Origin: Opitutus sp.
GTDB lineage: Bacteria; Verrucomicrobiota; Verrucomicrobiae; Opitutales; Opitutaceae
Direction: 5' to 3'
Assembly (NCBI GenBank): GCA_009695065.1
Contig: SIBR01000007.1
Location: 41,264 to 105,263, forward strand
DNA length: 64,000 nt
Both the position numbers and the translations under genes were made by a program. The notes under the pieces are model-generated. The model saw nothing but the letters and a program-made list of their open reading frames with translations. It was not told the DNA's origin and searched no databases. Shown here one piece after another: positions 19,301 through 27,181 of the stretch (position 1 is its first letter; every line of letters starts with the position of its first letter).

Positions 19301-19830
19301 AGCAGGTCGGCGGGCGGATGGAAGGCGTGGTGCAGCAACCGCCCGAAGACGGCGGGTGGCACGGCCTTCTTGTCGTCGGGCACGGGCAGGCCGAGCGCGG
19401 CGACATGAAAGATGCCCTGCGTGGTGCGCCGGTCGCTGCGCGGGTTGTGCAACACGCCCTGACGCACGCGGTAGGACGAGAGAATGTCGCTCCGGTGGCA
19501 GTCGGCATCGGGTGGGAGCGAGAGCAATCGCGCGAGGCCGACGCGGTCGAGCACGAGCGTGGTGGCGGGCACGCGGGGGATATCGGCCTGACCGTCGAAC
19601 TGTTGATCGATGAAATTCTGGATCCGTTGGTCGACCGGGCAGAGATGGCGCGCCAGGGCGCGGTCTTTTTCGCGGCTGAGGGCGAGGAAGTGATCGACCA
19701 GCGGCGCGAGTCCGTCCGCCTGCGGCGCGGCGACCCCGGGCTGGCGGATTTCACGCAGCTTAAGGTTGAGGTAGGCGATGAGCTGTCCGTCGGAATCGCC
19801 GGGTAAATCCGCGAGGGAGGAATTGGCCAT
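16363..19830 (-). CDS. Very large (~1,155 aa) protein, probable PPi-type phosphoenolpyruvate carboxykinase
   Basis: 1,155 residues from ATG at 19830, no signal peptide, so cytoplasmic. Two segments look like the PEPCK active site. Around residues 323-345, ADNYFGYCKKEVKAQISF resembles the Mn-binding YYGTEYAGEMKK region of ATP-PEPCK. Near residues 493-503, VSGGGKSEISKS is a P-loop-like G-x-x-GKS element at the position of the kinase-1 loop. The size is twice that of ATP- or GTP-PEPCK and equals that of the PPi-dependent PEPCK described from Entamoeba and Propionibacterium, which interconverts oxaloacetate + PPi with PEP + CO2 + Pi. The gene is usually annotated only as hypothetical. Assignment rests on motifs and length, not on an alignment. 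It lies 137 bases upstream of PVC copy A on the same strand. Confidence 0.65.
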   Translation of the reverse strand: MANSSLADLPGDSDGQLIAYLNLKLREIRQPGVAAPQADGLAPLVDHFLALSREKDRALARHLCPVDQRIQNFIDQQFDGQADIPRVPATTLVLDRVGLARLLSLPPDADCHRSDILSSYRVRQGVLHNPRSDRRTTQGIFHVAALGLPVPDDKKAVPPAVFGRLLHHAFHPPADLLRLPFTATAAAPAGCFVSLHLRPVVCPAVPGFTAQRAMETRFFVPGALVANLDFVERIFGNAGDPHLPENDAALDPEHWTGHTGCGILATHLTRLTKWELGLPRWAEATPRERRDGMCWKQPDELYNDGAAFKLTARDPGGAIVTLIADNYFGYCKKEVKAQISFAANLLGQCEEEHAGGAIVFPSYDLGEDFQLSQHIATVDHTFEEALAVLGDRAETQPEGWARDRRHPDICYVPQDAYFDLRAQTVSWPAGKRTDGGKRRDRTAPLHAIKLLPGQTYVLPSGYKIEMVKPDEGRRWRLRGTTAEGLLCHKPCTVSGGGKSEISKSIADAIFIGPNFVSDLPADFDFVDSILRREYGERFRDPARNRPRGRPLLSPERSLGSVVKLLSRSSDYTDAYNAWLDTIPHYVRDLVLLIKRYYKPEWGDDWRRHFSVDTINGRPGNEVKYHRQKVLTHYLRVGFTPDGGWRTFSLRKDFFPAVKIQVEDDITASVVAPRRAVAGLPAATGDTLALKFVHNCEYALFQRPDDAIIRGYDKRTERDFSQEGNFFSNYEPLNRAAAQTIVEDAIGFDTFTEPVRAMFQKFATATRPDYLASPAHPRLVDGKPSKNPRYLQKRPDLEDPRSTYLAHLGARLYRRLPAGSPVQFPVGAVLAGRRLNPPEPGVRPLCVYGPIHYQELPEAFMDFIASLTGKSPSTTGAGSEGALTKGPFNALPPIYDLNAAFVSYVLTDLAVFSSAAGWLGPRYRVDHDISLLVPEIWARMTPEERTPRYLIDHGYLERCADWQHTGEPVLASRLGWRITARFVQTYCGRVLSNPSTVFDEQHLRPETQDTGVFAEGMANIVEAMRTAAGCYFADGSIDHALPPLQALLHLMRDGTWQGHAADAPAFRALFTREHLLASDWYRARLEAQQRRDARHWANQTRYLEKLLARDNYADVTEQLGLRDRLAFTHAAATAARHPDYIAGLTGTLGVEPSFVG

Positions 19831-20081
19831 GGAGGAAAGGAGGGCGTGCCCAACCGGGCGCACCCTCCCAGCAAGGCAGGGCCGCGGCGGCGGGCAAACG
19901 TCTTGAGCGGATTTTTTGTGGGGACCGGTGGACTCGGTAAACGGGGTGGCAGCCCGCCGGTCGCGAGGTCCGGACGCTAATACACTTGCAGGTGTGGCAG
20001 CGGAAAATTACCGGGTGGGGGATGAGCCCCTGCAACAGCCCCGGCCGCGGTTCAACGACGGCGCCTTCCCGCTTGGCCAAA

Positions 20082-21482
20082 GTGAATGCCTTGGACCGCC
20101 GCTGGCCGGGCATCAGCCGAGCCGCGCTGGGGATCGTGCTCCTGCTTGCGCTGCTGCCGGCCGTGGCCGAGGGCGCCGGGTCGCCGGCCTCCTCATGGCG
20201 GGCGGGTGTGGCCCGCGTGAAGATCACGCCCGAGAAGACGATGTGGATGACCGGCTACGGGTCCCGCACGCATCCTGCGGAAGGCACGATGCTGGACCTC
20301 TGGGTGAAAGCGCTCGCGCTGGAGGATCCGTCCGGGCGCAAGGGGGTTTTGCTCACCGCCGACTTGTGCGGGGTGACCCGCGACATCACCAACCGCGTGG
20401 CCGCCGAATTGAGCCGGCGGCACCAGCTGCCGCGCGAATCAGTGATGGTGAATGTTTCCCACACGCATTGCTCGCCCTTCGTGGAGGGGTTTGCCGATGG
20501 CTTGCGCGTGTTCGACGACGAGGACCGGAAGAGTTTCGCCGCCTATCGGCAGCAACTGGAAGCGTGGATGGTGCAGGCCGCGGAGACGGCCTTGGCGAAC
20601 CTGGTGCCGGCGGCGCTGGGCTGGAGCGTCGATTCCGCGGATTTTGCCGTGAACCGGCGGAAAAATCCCGAGAACGACGTGCCCGCCCTGCGGGCGGCCG
20701 GCAAATTGCTTGGCCCGGTGGATCACGACGTGCCCGTGCTCGCGGTGCGCTCGGCCCAGGGCGAACTTTTTGGCGTGGTCTTCGCGTATGCCTGCCACAA
20801 CACGACCCTTTCGATTTACCAATGGCACGGCGACTACGCCGGTTCGGCGCAGCAGGAAATTCAACGCCGGCATCCGGGCGTGACGGCGCTTTTCGTCCTC
20901 GGTTGCGGCGGCAACATCAATCCGCTGCCGCGCCGCGAACTTCCGCTCGTGGAAAAATACGGGCGGGAACTGGCCGATGCCGTGGACCGTGCGGTGGGCC
21001 GGCCGATGCAGCCGATCAGCGGACCGTTCCGCTCCGCTTTCGAGGAAATCACGCTCGCTTTCTCCGAGCTTCCGGCGCGGGAGCAGCTGGTCGCGGCGAC
21101 CAAGGCCAGAACCGAGGGCGAACGCGCGTGGGGCACCCATCTCCTTTCCCAGCTGGATCACGGAGGGATTCCCATGTCGTATCCCTTTCCGATCCAGGCC
21201 TGGCGTCTCGGCGGGCTTTCGTGGGTCGCGTTGGGCGGCGAGACGGTCGTGGACTACGCGCTGCGGCTGAAAAAGGAGGCTGGTCCAAACCTCTGGGTCT
21301 TCGGGTATTCGAACGACGTCATGGCCTACATCCCGTCCGAGAGCATTCTCGCCGAGGGTGGCTATGAAGGAAAGACCTCGATGATTCCCCACGCCAAACC
21401 GAGCGCCTGGCAGCCGGGATTGGAAGGCAAGATCGTGAGCAAGGCGGAAGACTTGTTGCGCCAGGTCCGCGCGGGCCGCTGA
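20082..21482 (+). CDS. Secreted neutral/alkaline ceramidase-type hydrolase
   Basis: About 466 residues from GTG at 20082, chosen because it puts a normal n-region before the hydrophobic signal segment (ALGIVLLLALLPAVAEG); ATG at 20022 or an even earlier start is possible. The domain is the neutral/alkaline non-lysosomal ceramidase N-terminal type, frequent in Planctomycetes and Verrucomicrobia: WRAGVARVKITPEKTMWMTGY, VNVSHTHCSPF (metal His), AYACHNTTLS (second metal His), GCGGNINP, and WVALGGETVVDYALRL. The usual ceramidase serine after HTH is replaced by Cys-Ser here. True substrates of bacterial members of this kind are largely unknown; amide or ester hydrolysis outside the cytoplasm is inferred. 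Confidence 0.85.
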   Translation: MNALDRRWPGISRAALGIVLLLALLPAVAEGAGSPASSWRAGVARVKITPEKTMWMTGYGSRTHPAEGTMLDLWVKALALEDPSGRKGVLLTADLCGVTRDITNRVAAELSRRHQLPRESVMVNVSHTHCSPFVEGFADGLRVFDDEDRKSFAAYRQQLEAWMVQAAETALANLVPAALGWSVDSADFAVNRRKNPENDVPALRAAGKLLGPVDHDVPVLAVRSAQGELFGVVFAYACHNTTLSIYQWHGDYAGSAQQEIQRRHPGVTALFVLGCGGNINPLPRRELPLVEKYGRELADAVDRAVGRPMQPISGPFRSAFEEITLAFSELPAREQLVAATKARTEGERAWGTHLLSQLDHGGIPMSYPFPIQAWRLGGLSWVALGGETVVDYALRLKKEAGPNLWVFGYSNDVMAYIPSESILAEGGYEGKTSMIPHAKPSAWQPGLEGKIVSKAEDLLRQVRAGR

Positions 21483-21617
21483 GGCGGAGGCGGTGCGCCG
21501 GGTGGCGGCCCTTGCCTTTTTCGAGCGAAACTAAATCACTCAAGGTGCAATGCGGCCGAACCGTGGGTCGCGCTGCAATCTCCCGTTAAACGCGGTTTTC
21601 GGCGTAACAAATCCCCC

Positions 21618-22340
21618 ATGAAACCCCTGACCCTGCTTCTTACCTGTACCGCCCTGCTCGGGCTGCCGGGCTCCACGCGCGCCGCGGATGTTCCCCAGTA
21701 CCGCGACTTGTTCAACGGCCGGGATCTGACCGGCTGGGTCAATGTGAACACCGGTCCGGATACCTGGAAAGTGCGCGACGGTCTGCTGGTCTGCAGCGGG
21801 CGGCCGATCGGCGTGATGCGTTCCGAAAAGCAATACGAGAATTTCATGCTGCACATCGAGTGGATGCATCTGGAGCCCGGCGGAAATTCCGGCGTGTTCG
21901 TCTGGAGCGAAGGCACGGTGCCGCCGGGCAAGCAGCTGCCGAAAGGCTGCGAGGTGCAGATGCTCGAGCTGGATTGGCCGAACATAAACCGCGACAAGGA
22001 TGGCAAGCCCCGCCATCCGGGTTATGTGAGCGGCGAATTGTTTGGCGCGAACGGACTGAAAACGACGCCCGACAACCCACGTGGTGACCGAAGCATGTCT
22101 TTCGAGAGTCGCTGCAAGGGCCGCGGCGAGTGGAACACCTACGATGTCGTCTGCGTCGACGGCGTCATCAAGCTGGCGGTCAACGGCAAGTTTGTGAACG
22201 GCGTCAGCAAGTCGACGGTGCGAAAAGGCTACCTGTGCCTCGAATCCGAGGGCGCCGAGATTCACTTCCGGAACATCCGCATTCTGGAGCTGCCGCCGGG
22301 CATGGTGACGCCCGAACAGACTGCGCCCGTCGTGCAATAA
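21618..22340 (+). CDS. Secreted DUF1080 protein, copy 4 (distinct subtype)
   Basis: 240 residues with a signal peptide ([20 protein letters not shown]). DUF1080 motifs: [58 protein letters not shown] and [20 protein letters not shown]. It lacks the IDPTPRAL element of the tandem triplet and has a Cys/Met/Glu-rich strand instead, so it belongs to another DUF1080 subgroup. It is 135 bases after the ceramidase-like gene on the same strand and converges on the second PVC haem protein. Confidence 0.9.
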   Translation: MKPLTLLLTCTALLGLPGSTRAADVPQYRDLFNGRDLTGWVNVNTGPDTWKVRDGLLVCSGRPIGVMRSEKQYENFMLHIEWMHLEPGGNSGVFVWSEGTVPPGKQLPKGCEVQMLELDWPNINRDKDGKPRHPGYVSGELFGANGLKTTPDNPRGDRSMSFESRCKGRGEWNTYDVVCVDGVIKLAVNGKFVNGVSKSTVRKGYLCLESEGAEIHFRNIRILELPPGMVTPEQTAPVVQ

Positions 22341-22346
22341 AAACAG

Positions 22347-22368
22347 GGTGCCCGCCGGCTGGCGGGCA
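22347..22368 (-). terminator. Hairpin terminator between DUF1080 copy 4 and PVC copy B
   Basis: Perfect 9-bp stem GTGCCCGCC / GGCGGGCAC with loop GGCT. On the minus strand it is followed by CCTGTTTTTATT, so it is a good intrinsic terminator for the PVC gene; on the plus strand it lacks a T-run. Confidence 0.75.
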
Positions 22369-22386
22369 CTGCGGAGGCCGGCCGGG

Positions 22387-25300
22387 TTAACGCCCCGGAC
22401 CGATGCCGACGAGCGGCTGGGAACTGCGCAGGTAGGCGAAAAGGTCGCGCACCTGCTGTTCGCTCTGGGCCTCGAGCAGACCCTCGGGCATGAGCGAAGC
22501 CCCGGCGCCGGCGAGCTTGACGATCGCCTTGCGGTCGAGCGCGAGGTTCTGGCCGTCGAGGCCGCGCAGCACGACAAACTGGTCGTTCTTCTCGACCAGG
22601 AATCCGCTCAACGAGCGCGCGTCCTTCGTTTCGACGAGCGTGTATTCGTAGCCTTCGCGGATTTCCGCGCTGGGGTTGACGATGTTCAGGAGCATCCGCT
22701 CGACGTCGTCGCGTTTGTAGGGTGTCAGGTCCGGCCCCAGTTGTCCGCCTTTGCCAAAGAATGTGTGGCAGGCGCCACAGGTGTTTTGAAAAACCGTGCG
22801 GCCGGCATACGGATCGCCGACGCCGGTGTGAACGATGCCGGCGAGGCGCTTGATCTGCTTGTCCATCTCGGCGGTCGTGGGCCGGCCGTGACTGCCCCAG
22901 ATTTTTTCTGTCAGGGCCACGACCGCCGGATCCTTGTGCAGTTTGATCGCGCTGACGATGTTGGGCGCCACCGTGTCGGCTTTGATCTGACCCGCCGCGA
23001 TGGATTGCAGCCACTGCCGCGACCACGCGGCGCGGCTGGCGAGCAGCGCTTGCGCGGCGTTTTGCGTGTCGCGGTGCATCTTCGGGTAGAGTGCCACGAT
23101 GCGTTCGCCCACTTGCGGGTCGTCGTAGGCCTGCAGCGCGTTCAACGCGGCCTTTTGCAGCGCGGCGTTGCGCGAGCGATCCATCAGCTGCAACAGCACG
23201 GGAACCGAGGCGGGGATTTTCACCTCGCCGACAATGCCGATGTATTGGATCCGGGTGGCGGCCCGGGCGTTTTCGTCGGCGATGGTTTGCAGGGCGGTCG
23301 CGATGGATTCCGGCTTGGCCTGCCGGAGGCCGAGCGCCACCGAGCCGGTGTCGAAGCGGGCCATGCCGGCGAGCAGTTCGTCGGGCAGGCCGCTGAGCGA
23401 GCGGCCTTGAAAGGCGGCCTCGAAGCCGGCGAGCAACGCCGCACTGTGCTCTTTTGACGGTGACAGCTGGAACAGCCGGGCGCAGGTGAGCAAATCCTGG
23501 CGCGTGCCGGCTTGGGCGTAGCGGCGCATCACGCGCTCGAGGAGATGCTGGCGGACGACGGGGCGGGCCCAAACCGAAAGATCCTCGAAGAGCGCGAGCA
23601 CTGCGGGGCGATCGGATTCGGCCTTCGTCTCGATGGCCCACCAGAGCAGCAGCGGCAGCCGGTTGTCGCCGGCATCTTCATCATGGGCCAGCAGCTGGCG
23701 TACGATGGCGAGATCGTCATGGGCCGGCAGCCGGCGGGCGGAACAGGCGAGCTGGCCGCGCACCTCAAGATTGGTTTCGGTTTGCGCGAGGCGCGCGAGT
23801 TTCGCGGCGACGGCGGGCGAGACCTGGTTTTCATCGCACAGCAGACGGGCGGTCCACAAGCGGACGAACGGATCGGTGTGCCCGAGGGTTTGCAGGGCGG
23901 TCGATTCGGTGAGTCCGCCGCTGAGATTCAGCGCCCACAGCGCTTCGAGGGCGAGCTGGCCGTTCGATTCGGCCACGAGTTTCGTGAGCGCGGGAATCGC
24001 CGACCGATCCTTGCGGTCGCCGAAAATGCGCAGCGCAGTCTGGCGATACCATTTGTTCGGATCGCCCAGGCGTTTGATCAATTCGGCGGTCGACAGCCGG
24101 CCGAGGTCGAACGCGGGCGCGGGTGCCGCGCCCCTGGCGTTGAGACTGTAGATGCGCCCGTTGCCGCGATCGATGCGGTCGTCCTGATTGTAGAGATGGT
24201 CGACCTGGCGATCGTACCAGTCGCAGATATAGATGCCGCCATCCGGACCGACCTTGATATCCACGGGGCGGAACCACCGATCGGGGCTGGTCACGATGCG
24301 CGTGAGGTCAATGGTTTTGAAAGCGGATTGGTCCGGGGTGATTTCGCTCTCGACAATCTGCCCTTGAAGCGGCTCGGCGCCGAACAGTTTGCCGGCGTAG
24401 CGGGCGGGCAGGCTGCCGCCCTCGTAGATGAGAAAATTGTGAGTGAAACGCGCGACGGAGCCGTGCTTCATCGGCGGGAAATAACCGAACGCGTAGGGAT
24501 TCGAGAGCGGGCCGTGTTTGTCGAAACCCTTTTGGAGATAGGCGCCCGGCAGGTAGTAGAAGCCGCGGGTGTCGGCGCCGTTGTGCCCCGAGAAGATCCG
24601 GCCCTTGGCGTCGATCTCGACTCCGAACGCGTTGCCGCCGCCTTCGGAAAATATCTCGAAACGCTTTGTCTCGGGATGATAACGCCAGATGTGCTGGCCG
24701 AGGGAATTTGAGATGGGTTCCTTGTCGATGCCGGGTCGGACGATGTGGGCCGTGACCGTGCTCCCCTGCGCGCCGTAGAGCCAGCCGTCGGGTCCCCAGC
24801 GCAGGCTATTGGTGACGGAGTGAGTGTCCTCAAGGCCGAAGCCGGCGAGATGCACGACGGGATCGCCGTCGGCGATGTCGTCGTTGTTCGCGTCGGGGTA
24901 GAACAGCAGGTAGGGCGGGTTCAGCACCCACACGCCGCCGCGGCCGCGCTCGACCGAGGTGGCGACGTTCAGGCCGTCCATAAAGGTGGTCTGCCGGTCG
25001 AACACGCCATCGTGGCGGGTGCTCTCGTGGATGGTGATTTTGTCCCGGCCCCGGACATGATGGGGCGGTGGCAGCGGCACCTTGTCGTAGACGGCGCGCC
25101 AATAATCGTCGTGGCTGACGACCTTGAGTCCGGCGGGTTCGGGGTATTGGAGGTATTGCACGACCCACATGCGGCCGCGTTCGTCGAAATTAAGAAACAG
25201 CGGCTGCGCCACGGCGGGTTCGGCCAGCAGCGACTTCAGCTCCAACTCGGCCGGAATGCGGAAAGCCTTCAGGGCCTCGGCCGGGCTTAGCGGTTGGGAA

Positions 25301-25500
25301 TCGGTCGGCGCCACGCTGCTGATGCCGGGGGCTCCACCGCGAGGCCGCGTTTTTCCCTTCCTGGCATTCGGCGCGGCGTCGGGCGCTTGCGCGAAGGCCT
25401 GGGTGACGGCGAGGAGCAGCAGGAGCGGAAGCTGCCATCGGGTGCGTTGGATGTCACAATTCGACCGGACGATGCGGGAGCACGGGGTGGGGTCGCACAT
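22387..25500 (-). CDS. PVC-type haem-binding dehydrogenase with HEAT repeats and CxxCH domain (copy B)
   Basis: 1,037 residues from ATG at 25500, signal peptide at WQLPLLLLLAVTQAFA. Domain order matches copy A: N-terminal dehydrogenase/propeller (ELELKSLLAEPAVAQPLFLNFDERGRMWV, later WFRPVDIKVGPDGGIYICDWYDRQ), a long HEAT region (about residues 470-880), then haem domain with CGACH at 908-912, LGPDLTPYKRDDVERMLLNIVNPSAEIREGYEY and a Met (SLMPEGLLEAQ). It probably oxidises a sugar in the periplasm. It is divergent from the Tat aminotransferase; the 178 bases between the two starts must hold both promoters. Confidence 0.88.
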   Translation of the reverse strand: MCDPTPCSRIVRSNCDIQRTRWQLPLLLLLAVTQAFAQAPDAAPNARKGKTRPRGGAPGISSVAPTDSQPLSPAEALKAFRIPAELELKSLLAEPAVAQPLFLNFDERGRMWVVQYLQYPEPAGLKVVSHDDYWRAVYDKVPLPPPHHVRGRDKITIHESTRHDGVFDRQTTFMDGLNVATSVERGRGGVWVLNPPYLLFYPDANNDDIADGDPVVHLAGFGLEDTHSVTNSLRWGPDGWLYGAQGSTVTAHIVRPGIDKEPISNSLGQHIWRYHPETKRFEIFSEGGGNAFGVEIDAKGRIFSGHNGADTRGFYYLPGAYLQKGFDKHGPLSNPYAFGYFPPMKHGSVARFTHNFLIYEGGSLPARYAGKLFGAEPLQGQIVESEITPDQSAFKTIDLTRIVTSPDRWFRPVDIKVGPDGGIYICDWYDRQVDHLYNQDDRIDRGNGRIYSLNARGAAPAPAFDLGRLSTAELIKRLGDPNKWYRQTALRIFGDRKDRSAIPALTKLVAESNGQLALEALWALNLSGGLTESTALQTLGHTDPFVRLWTARLLCDENQVSPAVAAKLARLAQTETNLEVRGQLACSARRLPAHDDLAIVRQLLAHDEDAGDNRLPLLLWWAIETKAESDRPAVLALFEDLSVWARPVVRQHLLERVMRRYAQAGTRQDLLTCARLFQLSPSKEHSAALLAGFEAAFQGRSLSGLPDELLAGMARFDTGSVALGLRQAKPESIATALQTIADENARAATRIQYIGIVGEVKIPASVPVLLQLMDRSRNAALQKAALNALQAYDDPQVGERIVALYPKMHRDTQNAAQALLASRAAWSRQWLQSIAAGQIKADTVAPNIVSAIKLHKDPAVVALTEKIWGSHGRPTTAEMDKQIKRLAGIVHTGVGDPYAGRTVFQNTCGACHTFFGKGGQLGPDLTPYKRDDVERMLLNIVNPSAEIREGYEYTLVETKDARSLSGFLVEKNDQFVVLRGLDGQNLALDRKAIVKLAGAGASLMPEGLLEAQSEQQVRDLFAYLRSSQPLVGIGPGR

Positions 25501-25678
25501 GCTTGGAATCTGCCCGGCGCCCAAAAATTATGCAAGAAGGCCATCCAGCTCCGGCCGCGGCAGCCCTTGCGTTTTTTGTCGGAGCCGCGTTTCTCTTCGG
25601 GGCAAGGCGGGTTCGGCTGAAGGCCGCCGACCGCGATCGAAAATGGCAGCGCCGCCAACATTCAAAACTCCGGAAACG

Positions 25679-26995
25679 ATGAAGACCAAAACCACCCGCC
25701 GCGATTTTCTTGGAACCGCCACCGCCATGGCTGGCGCCGGCTTGAGCCTCGGTTTGGGCAAAACGTTCGCCGCGGCTCCGGCGAAGGGCCCGGCGGGCCG
25801 GAGCAAGGTTCCCAACTGGCCGGTCTTCGACGAGCGGGAAGACAAGGCCCTGCTGGAGGTGCTGCACAGCGGCATTTGGGGGCGTTCGGGCCGCGGACAA
25901 AAGGTCGTGGCCTTCGAGAAGGCCTACGCGGAACTGACCAACACCAAGTATTGCGTGGCGACGGCCTCTGGCACGGGTTCCCTGCTCACCGCCCTCGGGG
26001 CTTATGGCGTCGGACCGGGCGACGAGGTGATCCTGCCGGTTTATACGTTCGTCGCCACCTTCAACGCCGTCACCGCCAGCTACGCGCTGCCGATTTTCGC
26101 GGATACGAATTTGGAATCCTTCCAGGTCGATGCTGGCAAGATGGCCGCCGCCATCACCCCGAACACCCGGTTGTTGCTGCCCGTGCACATCGGCGGTTCG
26201 CCGGCGGACATGGACGCAATCGGCAGCCTGAGCAAGGCCCGCAACGTCCCCATCATCGAGGACGCCTGCCAGGCGTGGGTCGCGCAGTGGCGGGGCAAGG
26301 GCGTGGGCAACACCGGGCTCGCGGGCTGTTTTAGTTTTCAGGCGAGCAAGAACCTCACCGCCGGCGAGGGCGGAGCCATCGTCACCAACGACGGGGAGTT
26401 CGCCGACAAGTGCTTCAATTTCCACAATCAGGGCGGTGGCCGGCCGCGGACCAGCGGCGGCGGTCGCGGGGCGAACTTCCGGCTCACGGAATTTCAAGGC
26501 GGATTGTTGCTGGCCCAGATGACCCGGCTCGAGGCCCAGTCGAAGATTCGCGATCAGAACGCAGCCTATCTGACGAGCCTGCTCGGCGAGATCCCCGGCA
26601 TCAAACCGGCGCGGTTGCACGACGGCTGCACCCGCAGCGCGTATCACCTCTACATGTTCCGCTATCAGAAGGAACGTTTCGGTAATCTGCCGCGCGCGAA
26701 GTTCATGGAGGCGCTGGGGAAGGAGGGAATTTCCGCTTCCGGCGGTTACACGCCCCTCAATGCCGCCGCCCACGTCCGGGCGCTGGCCGCGAATCCCTAC
26801 TACCAGAAAATCTACGGCAGGGACACGATGGCGAAGTGGGAGGAGCGCAATCAGTGCCCGGTGAACGATCAGCTCTGTTCCGAGGGGGTGTGGTTCACGC
26901 AACCGACGCTGCTGACGGACCGCGTGGAAATGGAGCGAATCGCCGAGGCGATTCGGAAAATCCAGAAGCGCGCGCCCGACATCGCGCGGAGTTGA
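25679..26995 (+). CDS. Tat-exported DegT/DnrJ/EryC1/StrS aminotransferase
   Basis: 438 residues from ATG at 25679. The N-terminus KTTRRDFLGTATAMAGAG is a twin-arginine signal, meaning export of a folded, cofactor-loaded protein. The rest is a complete sugar-aminotransferase fold: SGIWGRSGRGQKVVAFEKAYAE, ASGTGSLLTAL (PLP phosphate), IIEDACQAW with D195 for the pyridine N, SFQASKNLTAGEGGAIVTND with Schiff-base K224, and FRLTEFQGGLLLAQM. Cytoplasmic relatives transaminate nucleotide-linked 3- or 4-keto sugars. A periplasmic version beside putative 3-keto-sugar enzymes suggests action on free keto sugars, or a non-transaminating role; both are inference. Tat signals on this family are known in the phylum but uncharacterised. 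Confidence 0.9.
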   Translation: MKTKTTRRDFLGTATAMAGAGLSLGLGKTFAAAPAKGPAGRSKVPNWPVFDEREDKALLEVLHSGIWGRSGRGQKVVAFEKAYAELTNTKYCVATASGTGSLLTALGAYGVGPGDEVILPVYTFVATFNAVTASYALPIFADTNLESFQVDAGKMAAAITPNTRLLLPVHIGGSPADMDAIGSLSKARNVPIIEDACQAWVAQWRGKGVGNTGLAGCFSFQASKNLTAGEGGAIVTNDGEFADKCFNFHNQGGGRPRTSGGGRGANFRLTEFQGGLLLAQMTRLEAQSKIRDQNAAYLTSLLGEIPGIKPARLHDGCTRSAYHLYMFRYQKERFGNLPRAKFMEALGKEGISASGGYTPLNAAAHVRALAANPYYQKIYGRDTMAKWEERNQCPVNDQLCSEGVWFTQPTLLTDRVEMERIAEAIRKIQKRAPDIARS

Positions 26996-27004
26996 ACGGC
27001 CCGT

Positions 27005-27035
27005 TGCCCCAGCCGGTTTTTGGGCCGGTGGGGCA
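27005..27035. terminator. Hairpin between convergent aminotransferase and DAACS genes
   Basis: TGCCCCA + CCGG at 27005-27016 pairs with CCGG + TGGGGCA at 27025-27035 with one bulged G. It lies 9 bases past the aminotransferase stop. Confidence 0.6.
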
Positions 27036-27181
27036 CCGCCCCGATCCCGTTACGGTGTTCATGGCGCTTTCAATTCCTGTCGACCGCGGGTTCCACCCAT
27101 GTTTCTGCGTAGTTATCCTGCGCCACGGCCGGAGCTTGATGCGGGCGCGGCTGGGGTAGGGCCAACGGAAGGATCTGCCAA

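Noticed and set aside
16423..19806. 1,127-residue plus-strand ORF opposite the putative PEPCK
   Set aside because: Mirror of the minus-strand gene; repeated GVA/AGG composition with no domain. The minus strand carries PEPCK-like motifs.
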